Part shown: in pieces, positions 9,192-17,481 of the stretch
Layout: every line of letters starts with the position of its first letter
How positions within the stretch are numbered: position 1 is the stretch's first letter
NCBI GenBank assembly: GCA_023665475.1
Contig: JAMPEB010000001.1
Span: 124,001 to 188,000, forward strand
From: Lachnoclostridium sp.
GTDB taxonomy: Bacteria > Bacillota > Clostridia > Lachnospirales > Lachnospiraceae
DNA: 64,000 bases
Direction: 5' to 3'
Made by a program: the position numbers and the translations under genes
The notes under the pieces: model-generated
What the model saw: the letters and a program-made list of their open reading frames with translations, nothing else
Database searches by the model: none
Told to the model about the DNA's origin: nothing

Positions 9192-9854
9192 CTATCCCAA
9201 AAAGGGATTATATTTCTTCTCATGTCCGATGGTAGTGCTGTCTCCATGTCCGGGATACGCTTTCGTTTCCTCCGGCAGAAGAAACAGCTTTTCCCTGATA
9301 GAGCGCACCAATGTACTCATGCTTCCCGAGGGAAAATCCGTCCGTCCCACGGATTCCAAAAACAGGGTATCTCCGCAGAGCAGAAAGCCCGCTTCCTCAA
9401 AATAATAGCAACAGCCTCCCTTGGTATGTCCCGGCGTGGCAATCACTTTACAGGTCATTCCGGCTATGGTAATCTCCTCTTGGTCTTTTACATACACATC
9501 CGCGGAAAGGCTCACCGGACGATGCATCTGCTCCGACACATTTTTATGAGGGTCTGCGAGCAGCTCCCTCTCGTCCTCTCCGGCATAAACCAGAACCTGA
9601 TCCCGCCCTTCCTCTGCCGCCTTCTCATTGGCTGCTTTCTTTAGTTCCTCCACTCCCCAGACATGGTCAAAATGCCCATGCGTAAGCAGAATACCCGCCA
9701 CATGAAGACCGTTTCTCGCAAGATTCTCATAAATCGATTGTCCATAGTCTGGAGCATCCACCACGATTGCTTCCGATTGGTTCTCCCGATACACAAAATA
9801 GCAATTGGTGCTGTACATTCCAAGCACCACACGCCCTATTTTTATTTCTCCCAT
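9192..9854 (-). CDS. MBL-fold metallohydrolase, glyoxalase II-like
   Basis: 220 residues. The zinc-binding signature THGHFDH (HxHxDH) is near residue 60, with further ligands in TPGHTKGG and CGDTLF, and PGHGDSTTIGHEK closes the site. This is the hydroxyacylglutathione-hydrolase-like branch of the metallo-beta-lactamase fold: cytoplasmic, single domain, usually a thioester hydrolase. Its ATG overlaps the stop of rel in TAATG, so the two are translationally coupled; rel-MBL-hemZ order is a familiar Lachnospiraceae arrangement. The substrate is unknown. Confidence 0.8.
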   Translation of the reverse strand: MGEIKIGRVVLGMYSTNCYFVYRENQSEAIVVDAPDYGQSIYENLARNGLHVAGILLTHGHFDHVWGVEELKKAANEKAAEEGRDQVLVYAGEDERELLADPHKNVSEQMHRPVSLSADVYVKDQEEITIAGMTCKVIATPGHTKGGCCYYFEEAGFLLCGDTLFLESVGRTDFPSGSMSTLVRSIREKLFLLPEETKAYPGHGDSTTIGHEKKYNPFLG

Positions 9855-12160
9855 TAACCCGTAGCCCTTTCTATGTCTAATACGCTCTCTATGCCTCTGA
9901 TTTTCTCAATAATACGGTTCAATTCTTCCCTGCTTGCAATCTCAAAGGTAGTCTGCAAAGTCGCAAGTCCCTGCCTGTTGGTCTTGGTGTTCATGGAAAG
10001 AATATCGATATTCTTCTCCGTAAGCGCTTTGGAAATATCCGCCAAAAGACCGTTTCTGTTATTGGCAAAAATTCTGATTTCCGCCAAATACTTTTCTGAG
10101 GGAGCATCCTCCTGCACCTGCCACTCCGCGTCTATCAGCCTTGCTCTGTCCATCTCCGGCAAATCCAAAATATTCAGGCAGTCCGTCCGATGTATGGAAA
10201 TGCCCCTTCCTCTGGTGACAAAACCTACAATTTCATCTCCCGGAACCGGTGAACAGCATTTGGAAAAACGCACGGACAAATCTGCGATGCCTCTCACCAC
10301 AATACCACTTCTGGGCTTCATCATTGCCGGTCTGCCGCTTTGGGCAGCTCCTGCTTCCGCAATGCTGGCAAGCACCTCCTCGTTGGTCAGCTCCTTACGG
10401 TGTTCCCTGTCATAAAGCTCCTGCAGCTTATTGATTACCTGACCTTCTTTTAAGGCGCCATGCCCGATAGCCGCCAGCACGGCGTCCCAATCGCGGAAAC
10501 CGTACTTTCGCATCACTTCGTCCAGATACTCCTGCTTCATCAAAACGGACTGATTAATGCTTTTTGTCTTGCAATAGCCGGCAAGAAGTTCTCTCCCCTT
10601 AATGATGTTATCTTCTTTCAGTTCATTTTTGAACCATTGATTGATTTTGTTTTTTGCCTGAGTGCTTTTTACCACATTCAGCCAGTCATGGCTGGGACCT
10701 TTGGAATTCTGGGAAGTAATGATTTCAATACGGTCACCGTTTTTAATCACATAATCAATCGTCACCAGCTTACCGTTCACCCTTGCGCCCACCATCTTAT
10801 TGCCCACAGCGGAATGAATACTGTAAGCAAAGTCAATAGGGGTGGACCCTGCCGGGAGATTTTTGACTTCTCCGGTGGGAGTAAAACAATATACATTGTC
10901 GGCAAACAAATCCAAATCATTCTTTAAAAGACTTAGGAATTCCTTGTTATCCGACATATCCCGCTGCCATTCCAGAATCTGGCGCAGCCACACCAGTTTT
11001 TCCTCTTCCTGATTACCCACCTTTTTGCCGTCGGACACTTCCTTATATTTCCAATGAGCCGCAATGCCATACTCCGCAGCTTTATGCATATCAAAGGTCC
11101 GAATCTGTATCTCAAAAGGCTGTCCGTTGGTGCCAATCAGGGTCGTATGCAGGGACTGATACATATTTTCCTTGGGCATGGCTATATAATCCTTGAAACG
11201 CCCCGGAATCGGCTTATACATTTCATGGATAACTCCCAATGCCGCATAACAGTCCTTTACCGTATCCACAATGATACGAACCGCAAACAGGTCGTATATC
11301 TGATCCAGCGTCTTGTTCTGGTTCTTCATTTTTTTGTAAATACTGAAAAAGTGCTTTACCCTGCCATCCACCTTCGCTTTGATGCCTGCATGGGTAATAT
11401 GCTCTTTCACCTCATCCACAATACTCTGTATCAGCTTTTCGCGGACACCCTTTCTGACGGCAATTTTATCCACCAAATCATAATAGGCATCCGGCTCCAG
11501 ATATTTTAAGGACAAATCATCCAACTCTACCTTAATCCTGCTGATGCCCAATCTCTGGGCAATGGGACAGTAAATTTCCAGAGTCTCTTTTGCGATACGC
11601 TGCTGTCCTTCTTTATTCTGGTATTTCAAAGTACGCATATTGTGAAGGCGGTCCGCCAGCTTAATCAAAATAACCCTGATATCCTTTGCCATGGCAAGAA
11701 ACATTTTTCTTAAATTTTCCGCCTGCATTTCCAGCTTGCTGTCAAAGCCTTCGCCATCCTCCGATAGGGGGATTTTTTCCAGTTTGGTAACACCGTCCAC
11801 CAAAAGAGCCACATCCTCGCCAAAATCCCGTACCAGATCCTCTTCTGTCATGGCGGTGTCCTCCACCACATCATGAAGGAGTCCCGCTACAATGGTTTCT
11901 TTGTCCATCTCCAGATCCGCCAGAATAATCGCCACATTTAAGGGGTGGACAATATACGGCTCTCCGGAACGGCGAAGCTGATTTTTATGGGCTTCATTGG
12001 CAATCCGGTATGCCCTTTCAATCATGGAAATATCATCGCTGGGGTGATATTTTTGCACACGCTGAACAAGGTCCTGATATAATTCCTCGGGAGCCACAAA
12101 TTCCTGCAATTTACTTATCTTACCATAGTCGATAATATCTTCCTGTTTTTCTTCTGTCAT
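9854..12160 (-). CDS. rel: Bifunctional (p)ppGpp synthetase/hydrolase (RelA/SpoT family)
   Basis: 768 residues from ATG 12160, with GGAG eight bases upstream; an in-frame GTG nine bases earlier is less likely. The domains are in canonical order: the HD hydrolase domain with HDVVEDT near residue 80, the synthetase domain with RIIVDTVKDCYAALG and PGRFKDYIAMPKENMYQSLH, a TGS domain (VYCFTPTGEVKNLP), the conserved-cysteine region around SKCCSPVPGD, and a C-terminal ACT domain. The intact HD motif indicates that hydrolysis is retained. It makes and degrades the stringent-response alarmone. It sits directly downstream of apt, linking purine salvage and ppGpp in one minus-strand cluster. Confidence 0.95.
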   Translation of the reverse strand: MTEEKQEDIIDYGKISKLQEFVAPEELYQDLVQRVQKYHPSDDISMIERAYRIANEAHKNQLRRSGEPYIVHPLNVAIILADLEMDKETIVAGLLHDVVEDTAMTEEDLVRDFGEDVALLVDGVTKLEKIPLSEDGEGFDSKLEMQAENLRKMFLAMAKDIRVILIKLADRLHNMRTLKYQNKEGQQRIAKETLEIYCPIAQRLGISRIKVELDDLSLKYLEPDAYYDLVDKIAVRKGVREKLIQSIVDEVKEHITHAGIKAKVDGRVKHFFSIYKKMKNQNKTLDQIYDLFAVRIIVDTVKDCYAALGVIHEMYKPIPGRFKDYIAMPKENMYQSLHTTLIGTNGQPFEIQIRTFDMHKAAEYGIAAHWKYKEVSDGKKVGNQEEEKLVWLRQILEWQRDMSDNKEFLSLLKNDLDLFADNVYCFTPTGEVKNLPAGSTPIDFAYSIHSAVGNKMVGARVNGKLVTIDYVIKNGDRIEIITSQNSKGPSHDWLNVVKSTQAKNKINQWFKNELKEDNIIKGRELLAGYCKTKSINQSVLMKQEYLDEVMRKYGFRDWDAVLAAIGHGALKEGQVINKLQELYDREHRKELTNEEVLASIAEAGAAQSGRPAMMKPRSGIVVRGIADLSVRFSKCCSPVPGDEIVGFVTRGRGISIHRTDCLNILDLPEMDRARLIDAEWQVQEDAPSEKYLAEIRIFANNRNGLLADISKALTEKNIDILSMNTKTNRQGLATLQTTFEIASREELNRIIEKIRGIESVLDIERATG

Positions 12161-12190
12161 CAATCCCACTCCAGCCCGATTAAATGAATT

Positions 12191-12715
12191 CTATTTCCCC
12201 GGATAGCAGATGGCGGATTCCAAACGATAGCCTTTCAGGCGGTCCCTACCGTTTAATCCTGCCAATTCCATCAATACTACAATGCCTACTACCACACCGC
12301 CCAGAGATTCAATCAGCTTCACCATTGCCTCCGTAGTGCCGCCGGTAGCAATCAGATCATCCACAATCAGGACTTTCTGTCCCGGCTTAATGCTGTCCTT
12401 ATGCATCTCGATAACCGCCTGCCCATACTCCAAATCATAAGCGATTTCCACTGTCTCGCAGGGAAGCTTTCCCTTCTTGCGGATCAATACAAAGGGCTTA
12501 TGATTATTGTATGCGATAGGCGTTCCAAAGATAAATCCTCTGGATTCCGGTCCTACCACCACATCATAATCCAAATCTTTGGTCTTCTCCTGCATGGTAT
12601 CAACCGCAAGCTTCAGTCCGTCCGCATCCTGCAGTACCGATGTCACATCCCGGAATATAATTCCCTCTTTGGGAAAATCAGGGATGCTTCTTACATATTC
12701 TTCCAATTTTTTCAT
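12191..12715 (-). CDS. apt: Adenine phosphoribosyltransferase
   Basis: 174 residues, the standard length. It starts MKKLEEYVRSIPDFPKEGI, the typical N-terminus, followed by FRDVT. The PRPP-binding loop is VLIVDDLIATGGTTEA, and GPESRGFIFG contacts the base. It converts adenine and PRPP to AMP in the cytosol. The start codon overlaps the stop of the preceding CBS gene in ATGA and rel follows 31 bases downstream, so apt and rel are probably cotranscribed. Confidence 0.95.
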   Translation of the reverse strand: MKKLEEYVRSIPDFPKEGIIFRDVTSVLQDADGLKLAVDTMQEKTKDLDYDVVVGPESRGFIFGTPIAYNNHKPFVLIRKKGKLPCETVEIAYDLEYGQAVIEMHKDSIKPGQKVLIVDDLIATGGTTEAMVKLIESLGGVVVGIVVLMELAGLNGRDRLKGYRLESAICYPGK

Positions 12716-13158
12716 TTTTTATCCACACCTTTCTTTGATTCTTGGCAAGCCGTTTTTTCCATAAAATATGTAATGATATCTTTTCTGGTAATAATACCGA
12801 TAAAAATACTCCTGTCATCAATTACCGGAACAAGATTTTGATTCTTTGCCTTCTCAAACAATTCCTCTATGTCCGTGTCGATACAGACCGCCTTTACCTT
12901 TCCGTTCTGCAGAATGTCCCGCACCTTAAGCTGCTCCATGCTCTTCATGGTAATACCCGTCAGCTCGTCATTATGCGCCAGAATGTTCCAGAGAAAATCT
13001 CCTTCACTGACCACTCCCACATACCGCTCTTCCGCATCAATCACCGGTATCGCCACATGACCGCTCCTATGCAGTTTTTCAAGCCCCTGTCTAAGCGTCA
13101 TATGATCCCGCAAAAAAGAAACTTCTACTTTAGGCTGTATAAACGATGCAATATTCAA
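12712..13158 (-). CDS. CBS-domain-pair protein
   Basis: 148 residues, starting at TTG 13158 with GGAGGT ten bases upstream. There are two CBS motifs: residues about 15-60 (MTLRQGLEKLHRSGHVAIPVIDAEERYVGVVSEGD is the region; GVVSEGDFL its end) and about 85-140 (VCIDTDIEELFEKA to FIGIITRKDII). Stand-alone CBS pairs bind adenosine nucleotides and act as regulators. It is coupled to apt by an ATGA overlap, which suits an adenylate-sensing role. Its partner is unknown. Confidence 0.85.
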   Translation of the reverse strand: MNIASFIQPKVEVSFLRDHMTLRQGLEKLHRSGHVAIPVIDAEERYVGVVSEGDFLWNILAHNDELTGITMKSMEQLKVRDILQNGKVKAVCIDTDIEELFEKAKNQNLVPVIDDRSIFIGIITRKDIITYFMEKTACQESKKGVDKK

Positions 13159-13159
13159 C

Positions 13160-13750
13160 TTACTTTACCTCCTCGCAGCTGCTTTCAATATCAGCCGTAT
13201 CCTCAATAAAACGCTTGAACTGCCCGGCAAAATAAAAGATAACGGCACAATCCGTAATTCCGCTGAATATTAAACCCGCCCCTATCAACCGAAACAGGAT
13301 GGATGCCGCTTTAAAGGGATTGGCAATTAACAGAATACCAAAAATAATATCTATTACCGCAATCACCAAAAGGGCTATCCAATTGCCGGAATTCAGTCTC
13401 TTGATATCAATGACATCCTGCAGTTTGGCACAGCCGCTGACCAGAACCATAATTCCCAGAATGACCGGCACCAGAGAAATCATCAGCTCCATTTCATACA
13501 ACACGATGATTCCCAGCGCAATCCCCATCAGACCGTACAAAAAATCATTGCGGTAATAATTTTCTTTTGCATCCCGGAGCAGATAACATATCATGGAAAC
13601 CGCCCCCGCAAGAATCAACACTCCGGCAATCAGATAAGCTAAGGTTCTCTCCATGGTTTCCGGAATCAAAAAAGCCACCACTCCCAGCAGGATATACAGC
13701 GCCCCCTTTAAGAGAGCATCCCACTTCAGTTCTTTCAATGCCTTCATCAT
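13160..13750 (-). CDS. DUF308 / HdeD-family membrane protein
   Basis: 196 residues with six hydrophobic segments arranged as three helical hairpins (for example LLGVVAFLIPETMERTLAYL, GIALGIIVLYEMELM, LLVIAVIDIIFGILLI). That repeat pattern is the DUF308 signature, as in HdeD. It is a cytoplasmic-membrane protein of unknown biochemical role. It ends one base before the CBS gene starts, so it heads the DUF308-CBS-apt-rel-MBL cluster. Confidence 0.75.
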   Translation of the reverse strand: MMKALKELKWDALLKGALYILLGVVAFLIPETMERTLAYLIAGVLILAGAVSMICYLLRDAKENYYRNDFLYGLMGIALGIIVLYEMELMISLVPVILGIMVLVSGCAKLQDVIDIKRLNSGNWIALLVIAVIDIIFGILLIANPFKAASILFRLIGAGLIFSGITDCAVIFYFAGQFKRFIEDTADIESSCEEVK

Positions 13751-13774
13751 TTAAGCCGCCCGCCTTTCCTTGAC

Positions 13775-13808
13775 AAAAGGGCTGATTCCCTCCGGAATAA
13801 GCCCTTTT
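13775..13808. terminator. Terminator hairpin, usable in both directions
   Basis: AAAAGGGCT and AGCCCTTTT arms with a 16-base loop sit between the SEC-C gene and the DUF308 gene. It should stop the SEC-C transcript. Confidence 0.65.
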
Positions 13809-13818
13809 ATTTTATATC

Positions 13819-14322
13819 TTATTTTCTGCCACAGCATTTCTTGTACTTTTTACCGCTGCCACAGGGGCAGGGGTCATTAGGATATATTTTTTTATCCTTT
13901 ACGACAGTGGTAGAAGATTTCTGTTCTTTATAAAGAGCTTTTCTCGTATCTTCATCAAAAATATCGTTCCATTCTTCCAGATTGTACAGCCAATCGGCTT
14001 CCGCCGCCACCATGTTCTTGTACAGAAGCGCCTTGTCAAAGCCAAGGTTTACCGGAGTGTCTTCCTCCATCTCCTCAATGGGATTCGGCTCCGTCAGACT
14101 GTCATTGATACCGTCCAGAAATCCCGTCATAGTCATGGTGGACACTCCGAATTTATCCGCCAGCTCCTTGACCGTCCCCTTCACCACTTCGTCCGGTGTC
14201 CTTAAAAGCTGTTCATAAATCTCCTTTTCCTGTTGAAAATAGTCTGTCCAAAGCTGCTGAAGCTTATCTTTCTCGGCCGTTTCGTTATATGCCGCCGCTC
14301 TCCACTGTTCTAACAAAGCCAT
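13819..14322 (-). CDS. SEC-C zinc-motif protein
   Basis: 167 residues ending in [18 protein letters not shown], the SEC-C zinc-binding motif first seen at the SecA C-terminus. The N-terminal about 125 residues are helical and acidic, with [19 protein letters not shown]. This two-part architecture is a conserved clostridial family of unknown function. SEC-C motifs bind zinc and often SecB or ribosomes. It is single-gene, bounded by a terminator and the divergent tRNA gene. Confidence 0.8.
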   Translation of the reverse strand: MALLEQWRAAAYNETAEKDKLQQLWTDYFQQEKEIYEQLLRTPDEVVKGTVKELADKFGVSTMTMTGFLDGINDSLTEPNPIEEMEEDTPVNLGFDKALLYKNMVAAEADWLYNLEEWNDIFDEDTRKALYKEQKSSTTVVKDKKIYPNDPCPCGSGKKYKKCCGRK

Positions 14323-14415
14323 AGCGATACCATCCTTATTGTCATAATTTGAAACCTATCTGCATTTAGTATATAACAGATTATTCTTTTAGACAACAAA
14401 AAATTGAAAAAAGAA

Positions 14416-14444
14416 TTGACTTTTTCCGAGTATAATGATAATAT
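14416..14444 (+). promoter_or_regulatory. Promoter of the tRNA-Leu gene
   Basis: TTGACT (14416-14421), 17 bases, TAATAT (14439-14444). The tRNA starts 30 bases after the -10 box. Confidence 0.6.
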
Positions 14445-14473
14445 CATATTTGTGCGATACAGCGCTCAAATAT

Positions 14474-14557
14474 GCGGAAGTGTCGGAACTGGCAGACGAG
14501 CAAGACTAAGGATCTTGTGGTAGCAATACCGTGTGGGTTCAAGTCCCATCTTCCGCA
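14474..14557 (+). tRNA. tRNA-Leu, anticodon AAG
   Basis: 84 bases. Acceptor GCGGAAG pairs with CTTCCGC (14550-14556), discriminator A at 14557. The D loop contains GGCAGACGAG, the T arm is GTGGGTTCAAGTCCCAT, and the long variable arm is that of a class II tRNA. The anticodon stem CAAGA/TCTTG encloses the loop CTAAGGA, so positions 34-36 read AAG. No CCA is encoded. A34 would be expected to be deaminated to inosine by a TadA-type enzyme. Confidence 0.9.
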
Positions 14558-14571
14558 TTGAGTCACTTTTT

Positions 14572-14610
14572 AGCTGAAGCCCTTAAAATACTAGGGTTTT
14601 CGGCTTTTTT
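14572..14610 (+). terminator. Terminator after tRNA-Leu
   Basis: The arm AGCTGAAGCCCT pairs with AGGGTTTTCGGCT (one wobble, one bulge), followed by six T. Confidence 0.7.
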
Positions 14611-14645
14611 CTTTTTGAAAACGGAATGATTTTTTGGTCACTCTG

Positions 14646-14978
14646 TCAACCAACCATATTTCCAATTGCTTCTTCAACAGCAGCATTTAAACTTTTTCCA
14701 TGTTCAATCGCATACACCGCAATATTTCGATGAAGTTCAGGGCTGATCCTTACATTAAATGTACCTTTATAAGGATACTCAGGCTCCACATTTCGCTCTT
14801 TACAACCTTCTAAGTATTCATCAATCACTTGTTGAAAATCCTGTTCTAATTCTTTTACAGAGTCGCCCTCATAAGATAACAATGACTTTATTCCAATAAC
14901 CTTTCCAAAAAGGCAGCTATCTTCTTTTGAATATTCCACTGTACCATTATAATTTTTATACGATAACAGGTTACTCAT
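14646..14978 (-). CDS. hicB: HicB-family antitoxin
   Basis: 110 residues. The N-terminal half is the HicB partial RNase H-like fold: YNGTVEYSKEDSCLFGKVIGI, then SYEGDSVKELEQDF. The C-terminal part, FNVRISPELHRNIAVYAIEHGKSLNAAVEEAI, is a ribbon-helix-helix DNA-binding segment. It neutralises HicA and probably represses the operon. The start overlaps the hicA stop by four bases (ATGA). It lies between tRNA-Leu and the tail-like island. Confidence 0.9.
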   Translation of the reverse strand: MSNLLSYKNYNGTVEYSKEDSCLFGKVIGIKSLLSYEGDSVKELEQDFQQVIDEYLEGCKERNVEPEYPYKGTFNVRISPELHRNIAVYAIEHGKSLNAAVEEAIGNMVG

Positions 14979-15226
14979 AACAAACCATCCTTTCTTAATT
15001 TCTCTATAATCTGATCCAAAATATATCTTTTTAATATTCCGTTTGGATGTGGCTTGTGAAAATTTATCACTTCATTACTTCCTTCTTTTATAAATTTTAC
15101 TCCCGATCCGGTTCCTCCTTGTTTCAATTCATATCCGAAATACGATAGTAGCAACTTCATTTCATCAAAAGTAAAATCTTTCGGTTTCTTTAATAGTTTA
15201 TCTACCAATTTATCTTTTTTGCTCAT
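14975..15226 (-). CDS. hicA: HicA-family mRNA interferase toxin
   Basis: 83 residues from ATG 15226 (GGGAGAA seven bases upstream). The fold is double-stranded-RNA-binding-like: FDEMKLLLSYFGYELKQGGTGSGVKF, then NFHKPHPNGILKRYILDQIIEKL, which holds the catalytic-type histidine in HKPHP. HicA toxins cleave mRNA independently of the ribosome. The order hicA-hicB and the four-base overlap are canonical. The promoter at 15248-15276 serves the pair. Confidence 0.85.
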   Translation of the reverse strand: MSKKDKLVDKLLKKPKDFTFDEMKLLLSYFGYELKQGGTGSGVKFIKEGSNEVINFHKPHPNGILKRYILDQIIEKLRKDGLL

Positions 15227-15247
15227 AAGCGTTTCTCCCTCACATAT

Positions 15248-15276
15248 AATATACCACTCCATAAGGAAATATGCAA
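15248..15276 (-). promoter_or_regulatory. Promoter of hicAB
   Basis: On the minus strand TTGCAT (15276-15271), 17 bases, TATATT (15253-15248), 22 bases before the hicA ATG. The -35 box lies inside the palindrome GCAACTAT-tt-ATAGTTGC (15273-15290), which also spans the DUF262 stop codon and could be an operator or a weak terminator. Confidence 0.55.
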
Positions 15277-16647
15277 CTATTTATAGTTGCACTTCCAATA
15301 CCTGTCAAAATCCGCTTTCATGCGATGGAAATTCTCCGCCTGATCGCTCAGATAAGTAGCGTGATTCCGGGAATAATATGGCAGCCACATATCCAAATCC
15401 ACATCTTCCTTATAGGAATAAACCACCATCGCCAACAAAGACAGTCGGTTTTCGGCGTCCAAAAGCTTAGAGCCGTCTTTCACAGATTTATACAACAAAT
15501 CATCAAGAGACTCATTGTAAAAATCCATGTCGCTCTCTATATCTTCAACTCCCATTTCCAAAATATCTGCGATAAATTCTTCCTCTTTTCCCCGCTTATG
15601 GGATTCCGCATGCAGAAAATCCAACATCATGTTTTCCAGCATGTCCAGCTTATCGGTAATCACCTGTTTGTCCTTCGTGCTTGCATCTTTGTCAATCTCG
15701 TCAAACAGCAATCCTTTTTCATTCCTCTTATTGTTTCTTAAATGACTGCCGAATTCTTTGAGAAAATCCGCAAATTTTTCATCTTCCATTCCAAGCTTTG
15801 CGAACTTGTCAAACAAAGTCAGAAAAATAAACGAATCTTTCCTGTTAAAAATATCCTTAATATCTTTCGTAATGACATTTTCCAGCCTGTGCAGATTATC
15901 GGCAAAAATATCAAACTCCTCGTCCGTAGCATGCCTGTTCAGATACTTAAAGGCTGATTTTGCCTGTGTCTTCCAATTGTCAAAATGATTCATGCACATC
16001 ATTGTCTCTACAACAATTCTCTCCACAACGCCTTGGTTTTTATCCTTTTCGGAATAGTTATTACACTCCGCAAAAAACCTGCTGTTCAGAATCGTCCTGA
16101 TCCGACCCGCAAATTTATCAATATAAGTAAATGCCTTCTGGTTCGTATTCATTGCCACATGGTTATTATAACGCTTGATATATCTGGAAATAACATAGCT
16201 GTCACAGCTTTCGTGAATCACCGTCTCAATCTGATATTCGTCAAACTTTTCCTGCAATTCTGCCGGGAGTTTTTCAAATGTTTTGTTTTTGATATTACAG
16301 ACTGCATCTTCGTATGTAACATTCCCGCTCTTATCAACAATTCGCTTTTTATAGGCAACCTGTGAATTTTCAACGGCGGAGGTAATCTTATAATTCATAT
16401 ATCTGAATTTGATCAGAGCAGCCGTTCTGCATCCGCCGTCCACAATATGCAATTTGGAGTTTGATTCCTCACCGAGAATAATCGGAGGAATATAATCGTC
16501 TGTGAGAACGGTAGCAATCAGTTCATTGACCTGTTCGTTATTCCAGACAAAATTTCTCTGCACATCTGCATTATTATCAATATCGCCTTTTATATTTTTC
16601 TTCAAATATCCTTCTAATGTATAAGTTTGCTTTCTTGGTCTTGCCAT
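15277..16647 (-). CDS. DUF262 (ParB/Srx-fold) protein cotranscribed with the sigma factor
   Basis: 456 residues, ATG 16647 with GGAG 10 bases upstream. The N-terminal about 100 residues carry the DUF262 pattern: NADVQRNFVWNNEQV, YIPPIILGE, then LHIVDGGCRTAALIKF in the place of the usual DGxQRxxTL catalytic loop. GmrS-type restriction subunits share this ParB-like nucleotidase fold. The rest is helical and charged with no nuclease domain that I can see. It follows the sigma gene by 35 bases on the same strand and thus the same SOS-type promoter. Possible roles are regulation or a DNA/NTP-dependent switch; none is shown by the sequence. Confidence 0.65.
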   Translation of the reverse strand: MARPRKQTYTLEGYLKKNIKGDIDNNADVQRNFVWNNEQVNELIATVLTDDYIPPIILGEESNSKLHIVDGGCRTAALIKFRYMNYKITSAVENSQVAYKKRIVDKSGNVTYEDAVCNIKNKTFEKLPAELQEKFDEYQIETVIHESCDSYVISRYIKRYNNHVAMNTNQKAFTYIDKFAGRIRTILNSRFFAECNNYSEKDKNQGVVERIVVETMMCMNHFDNWKTQAKSAFKYLNRHATDEEFDIFADNLHRLENVITKDIKDIFNRKDSFIFLTLFDKFAKLGMEDEKFADFLKEFGSHLRNNKRNEKGLLFDEIDKDASTKDKQVITDKLDMLENMMLDFLHAESHKRGKEEEFIADILEMGVEDIESDMDFYNESLDDLLYKSVKDGSKLLDAENRLSLLAMVVYSYKEDVDLDMWLPYYSRNHATYLSDQAENFHRMKADFDRYWKCNYK

Positions 16648-16682
16648 TTTTATTTCTCCGATTATTCCTTAGGTTTGTCATT

Positions 16683-17240
16683 TTAAAATAATATGGAAAC
16701 ATTTCTGTATGAGCGGATTGCAGCATAACAATCGGCATATTGCTTTTCATCAATATGTAACTTACTCCTGATCTCATTCGGAAGATAGCCTGCCGTATCC
16801 AGCATTAATACTTCCTTTTGCAGCTCAGATAATTGATTGAGATATAATAGCATTTTTTGACTGTATCCGTTATCCTCCTTATCAATGAGCTCTTTCTCAA
16901 TGGAAAAATCACTGACAAGCATATCGCCCACGGTGCACCCTTCCTTATCCTTGACAGGCATATAAAGCGAAATCGACATTCTGTCCGCTCTCCTCTTTTC
17001 CCGGTTCCTTCGTGTCATCTCCGTTTTAATTTTATTGGACAGACAGGCATACAGAAAACTGTCAAAGGGCTGAGAAGCATCATACCGGCTTATTACCTCC
17101 GCAAATACTTCGTTTGCCAGAGAATAAAAGTCATCCGCGTCTTTCCCTAAAAGTCCCCCAAAGTTTAATAAAATTTTATCCACAATCCTGTGAAGCTTTT
17201 TGGCATTATCCGCATAATACATAACTAATATCTGTTCCAT
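16683..17240 (-). CDS. Small sigma-70-like RNA polymerase sigma factor
   Basis: 185 residues from ATG 17240 behind AGAGGT. Region 2 is visible at about 35-85: DADDFYSLANEVFAEVISRYD, FDSFLYACLSNKIKTEM, then RRNREKRR. Region 4 is shortened, at about 135-180: LSELQKEVLMLDTAGYLPNEIRSKL resembles the helix-turn-helix start, but the DNA-reading helix is weakly conserved. Extracytoplasmic-type sigma factors and the TcdR/UviA group have this size. It is the first gene behind a consensus promoter with a LexA-type box in its spacer. I infer that DNA damage turns it on and that it then activates the divergent tail operon, as UviA does for a C. perfringens bacteriocin. Confidence 0.7.
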   Translation of the reverse strand: MEQILVMYYADNAKKLHRIVDKILLNFGGLLGKDADDFYSLANEVFAEVISRYDASQPFDSFLYACLSNKIKTEMTRRNREKRRADRMSISLYMPVKDKEGCTVGDMLVSDFSIEKELIDKEDNGYSQKMLLYLNQLSELQKEVLMLDTAGYLPNEIRSKLHIDEKQYADCYAAIRSYRNVSILF

Positions 17241-17430
17241 TTTCCATACCTCTTTCCTGATTCTGCGCAGGGATTCTCCTGCTCATATTTCCCGAAATTC
17301 CTCCTTGTTTCAAATTTTCTCTTCTGCTAGGCGTTTGTGAAACTCTGGTTTTGGTAGAGTGTCGTTGTGTAGATTGCACATTCCACCCCAGATACGCTCT
17401 CGCTCCGTCTGACGGTTCCTTACAAGGACT

Positions 17431-17459
17431 AGTATAGAACAAATGTTCTGATATGTCAA
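17431..17459 (-). promoter_or_regulatory. Strong vegetative promoter for the sigma-DUF262 unit
   Basis: On the minus strand TTGACA (17459-17454), exactly 17 bases, TATACT (17436-17431). The 12-base SOS box 17437-17448 fills the spacer and abuts the -10 box, so LexA binding would occlude the polymerase. Confidence 0.75.
17437..17448. promoter_or_regulatory. LexA (SOS) box 1
   Basis: GAACAAATGTTC fits the Gram-positive consensus GAACRNRYGTTY with perfect dyad half-sites. It lies within the leftward promoter spacer. Confidence 0.75.
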
Positions 17460-17469
17460 TAGCTTTATC

Positions 17470-17481
17470 GAACAAATGTTT
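17470..17481. promoter_or_regulatory. LexA (SOS) box 2
   Basis: GAACAAATGTTT has one mismatch in the outer position. It sits 33 bases (about three helical turns) from box 1 and towards the rightward operon, so it could assist repression or control a rightward promoter. Confidence 0.55.
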
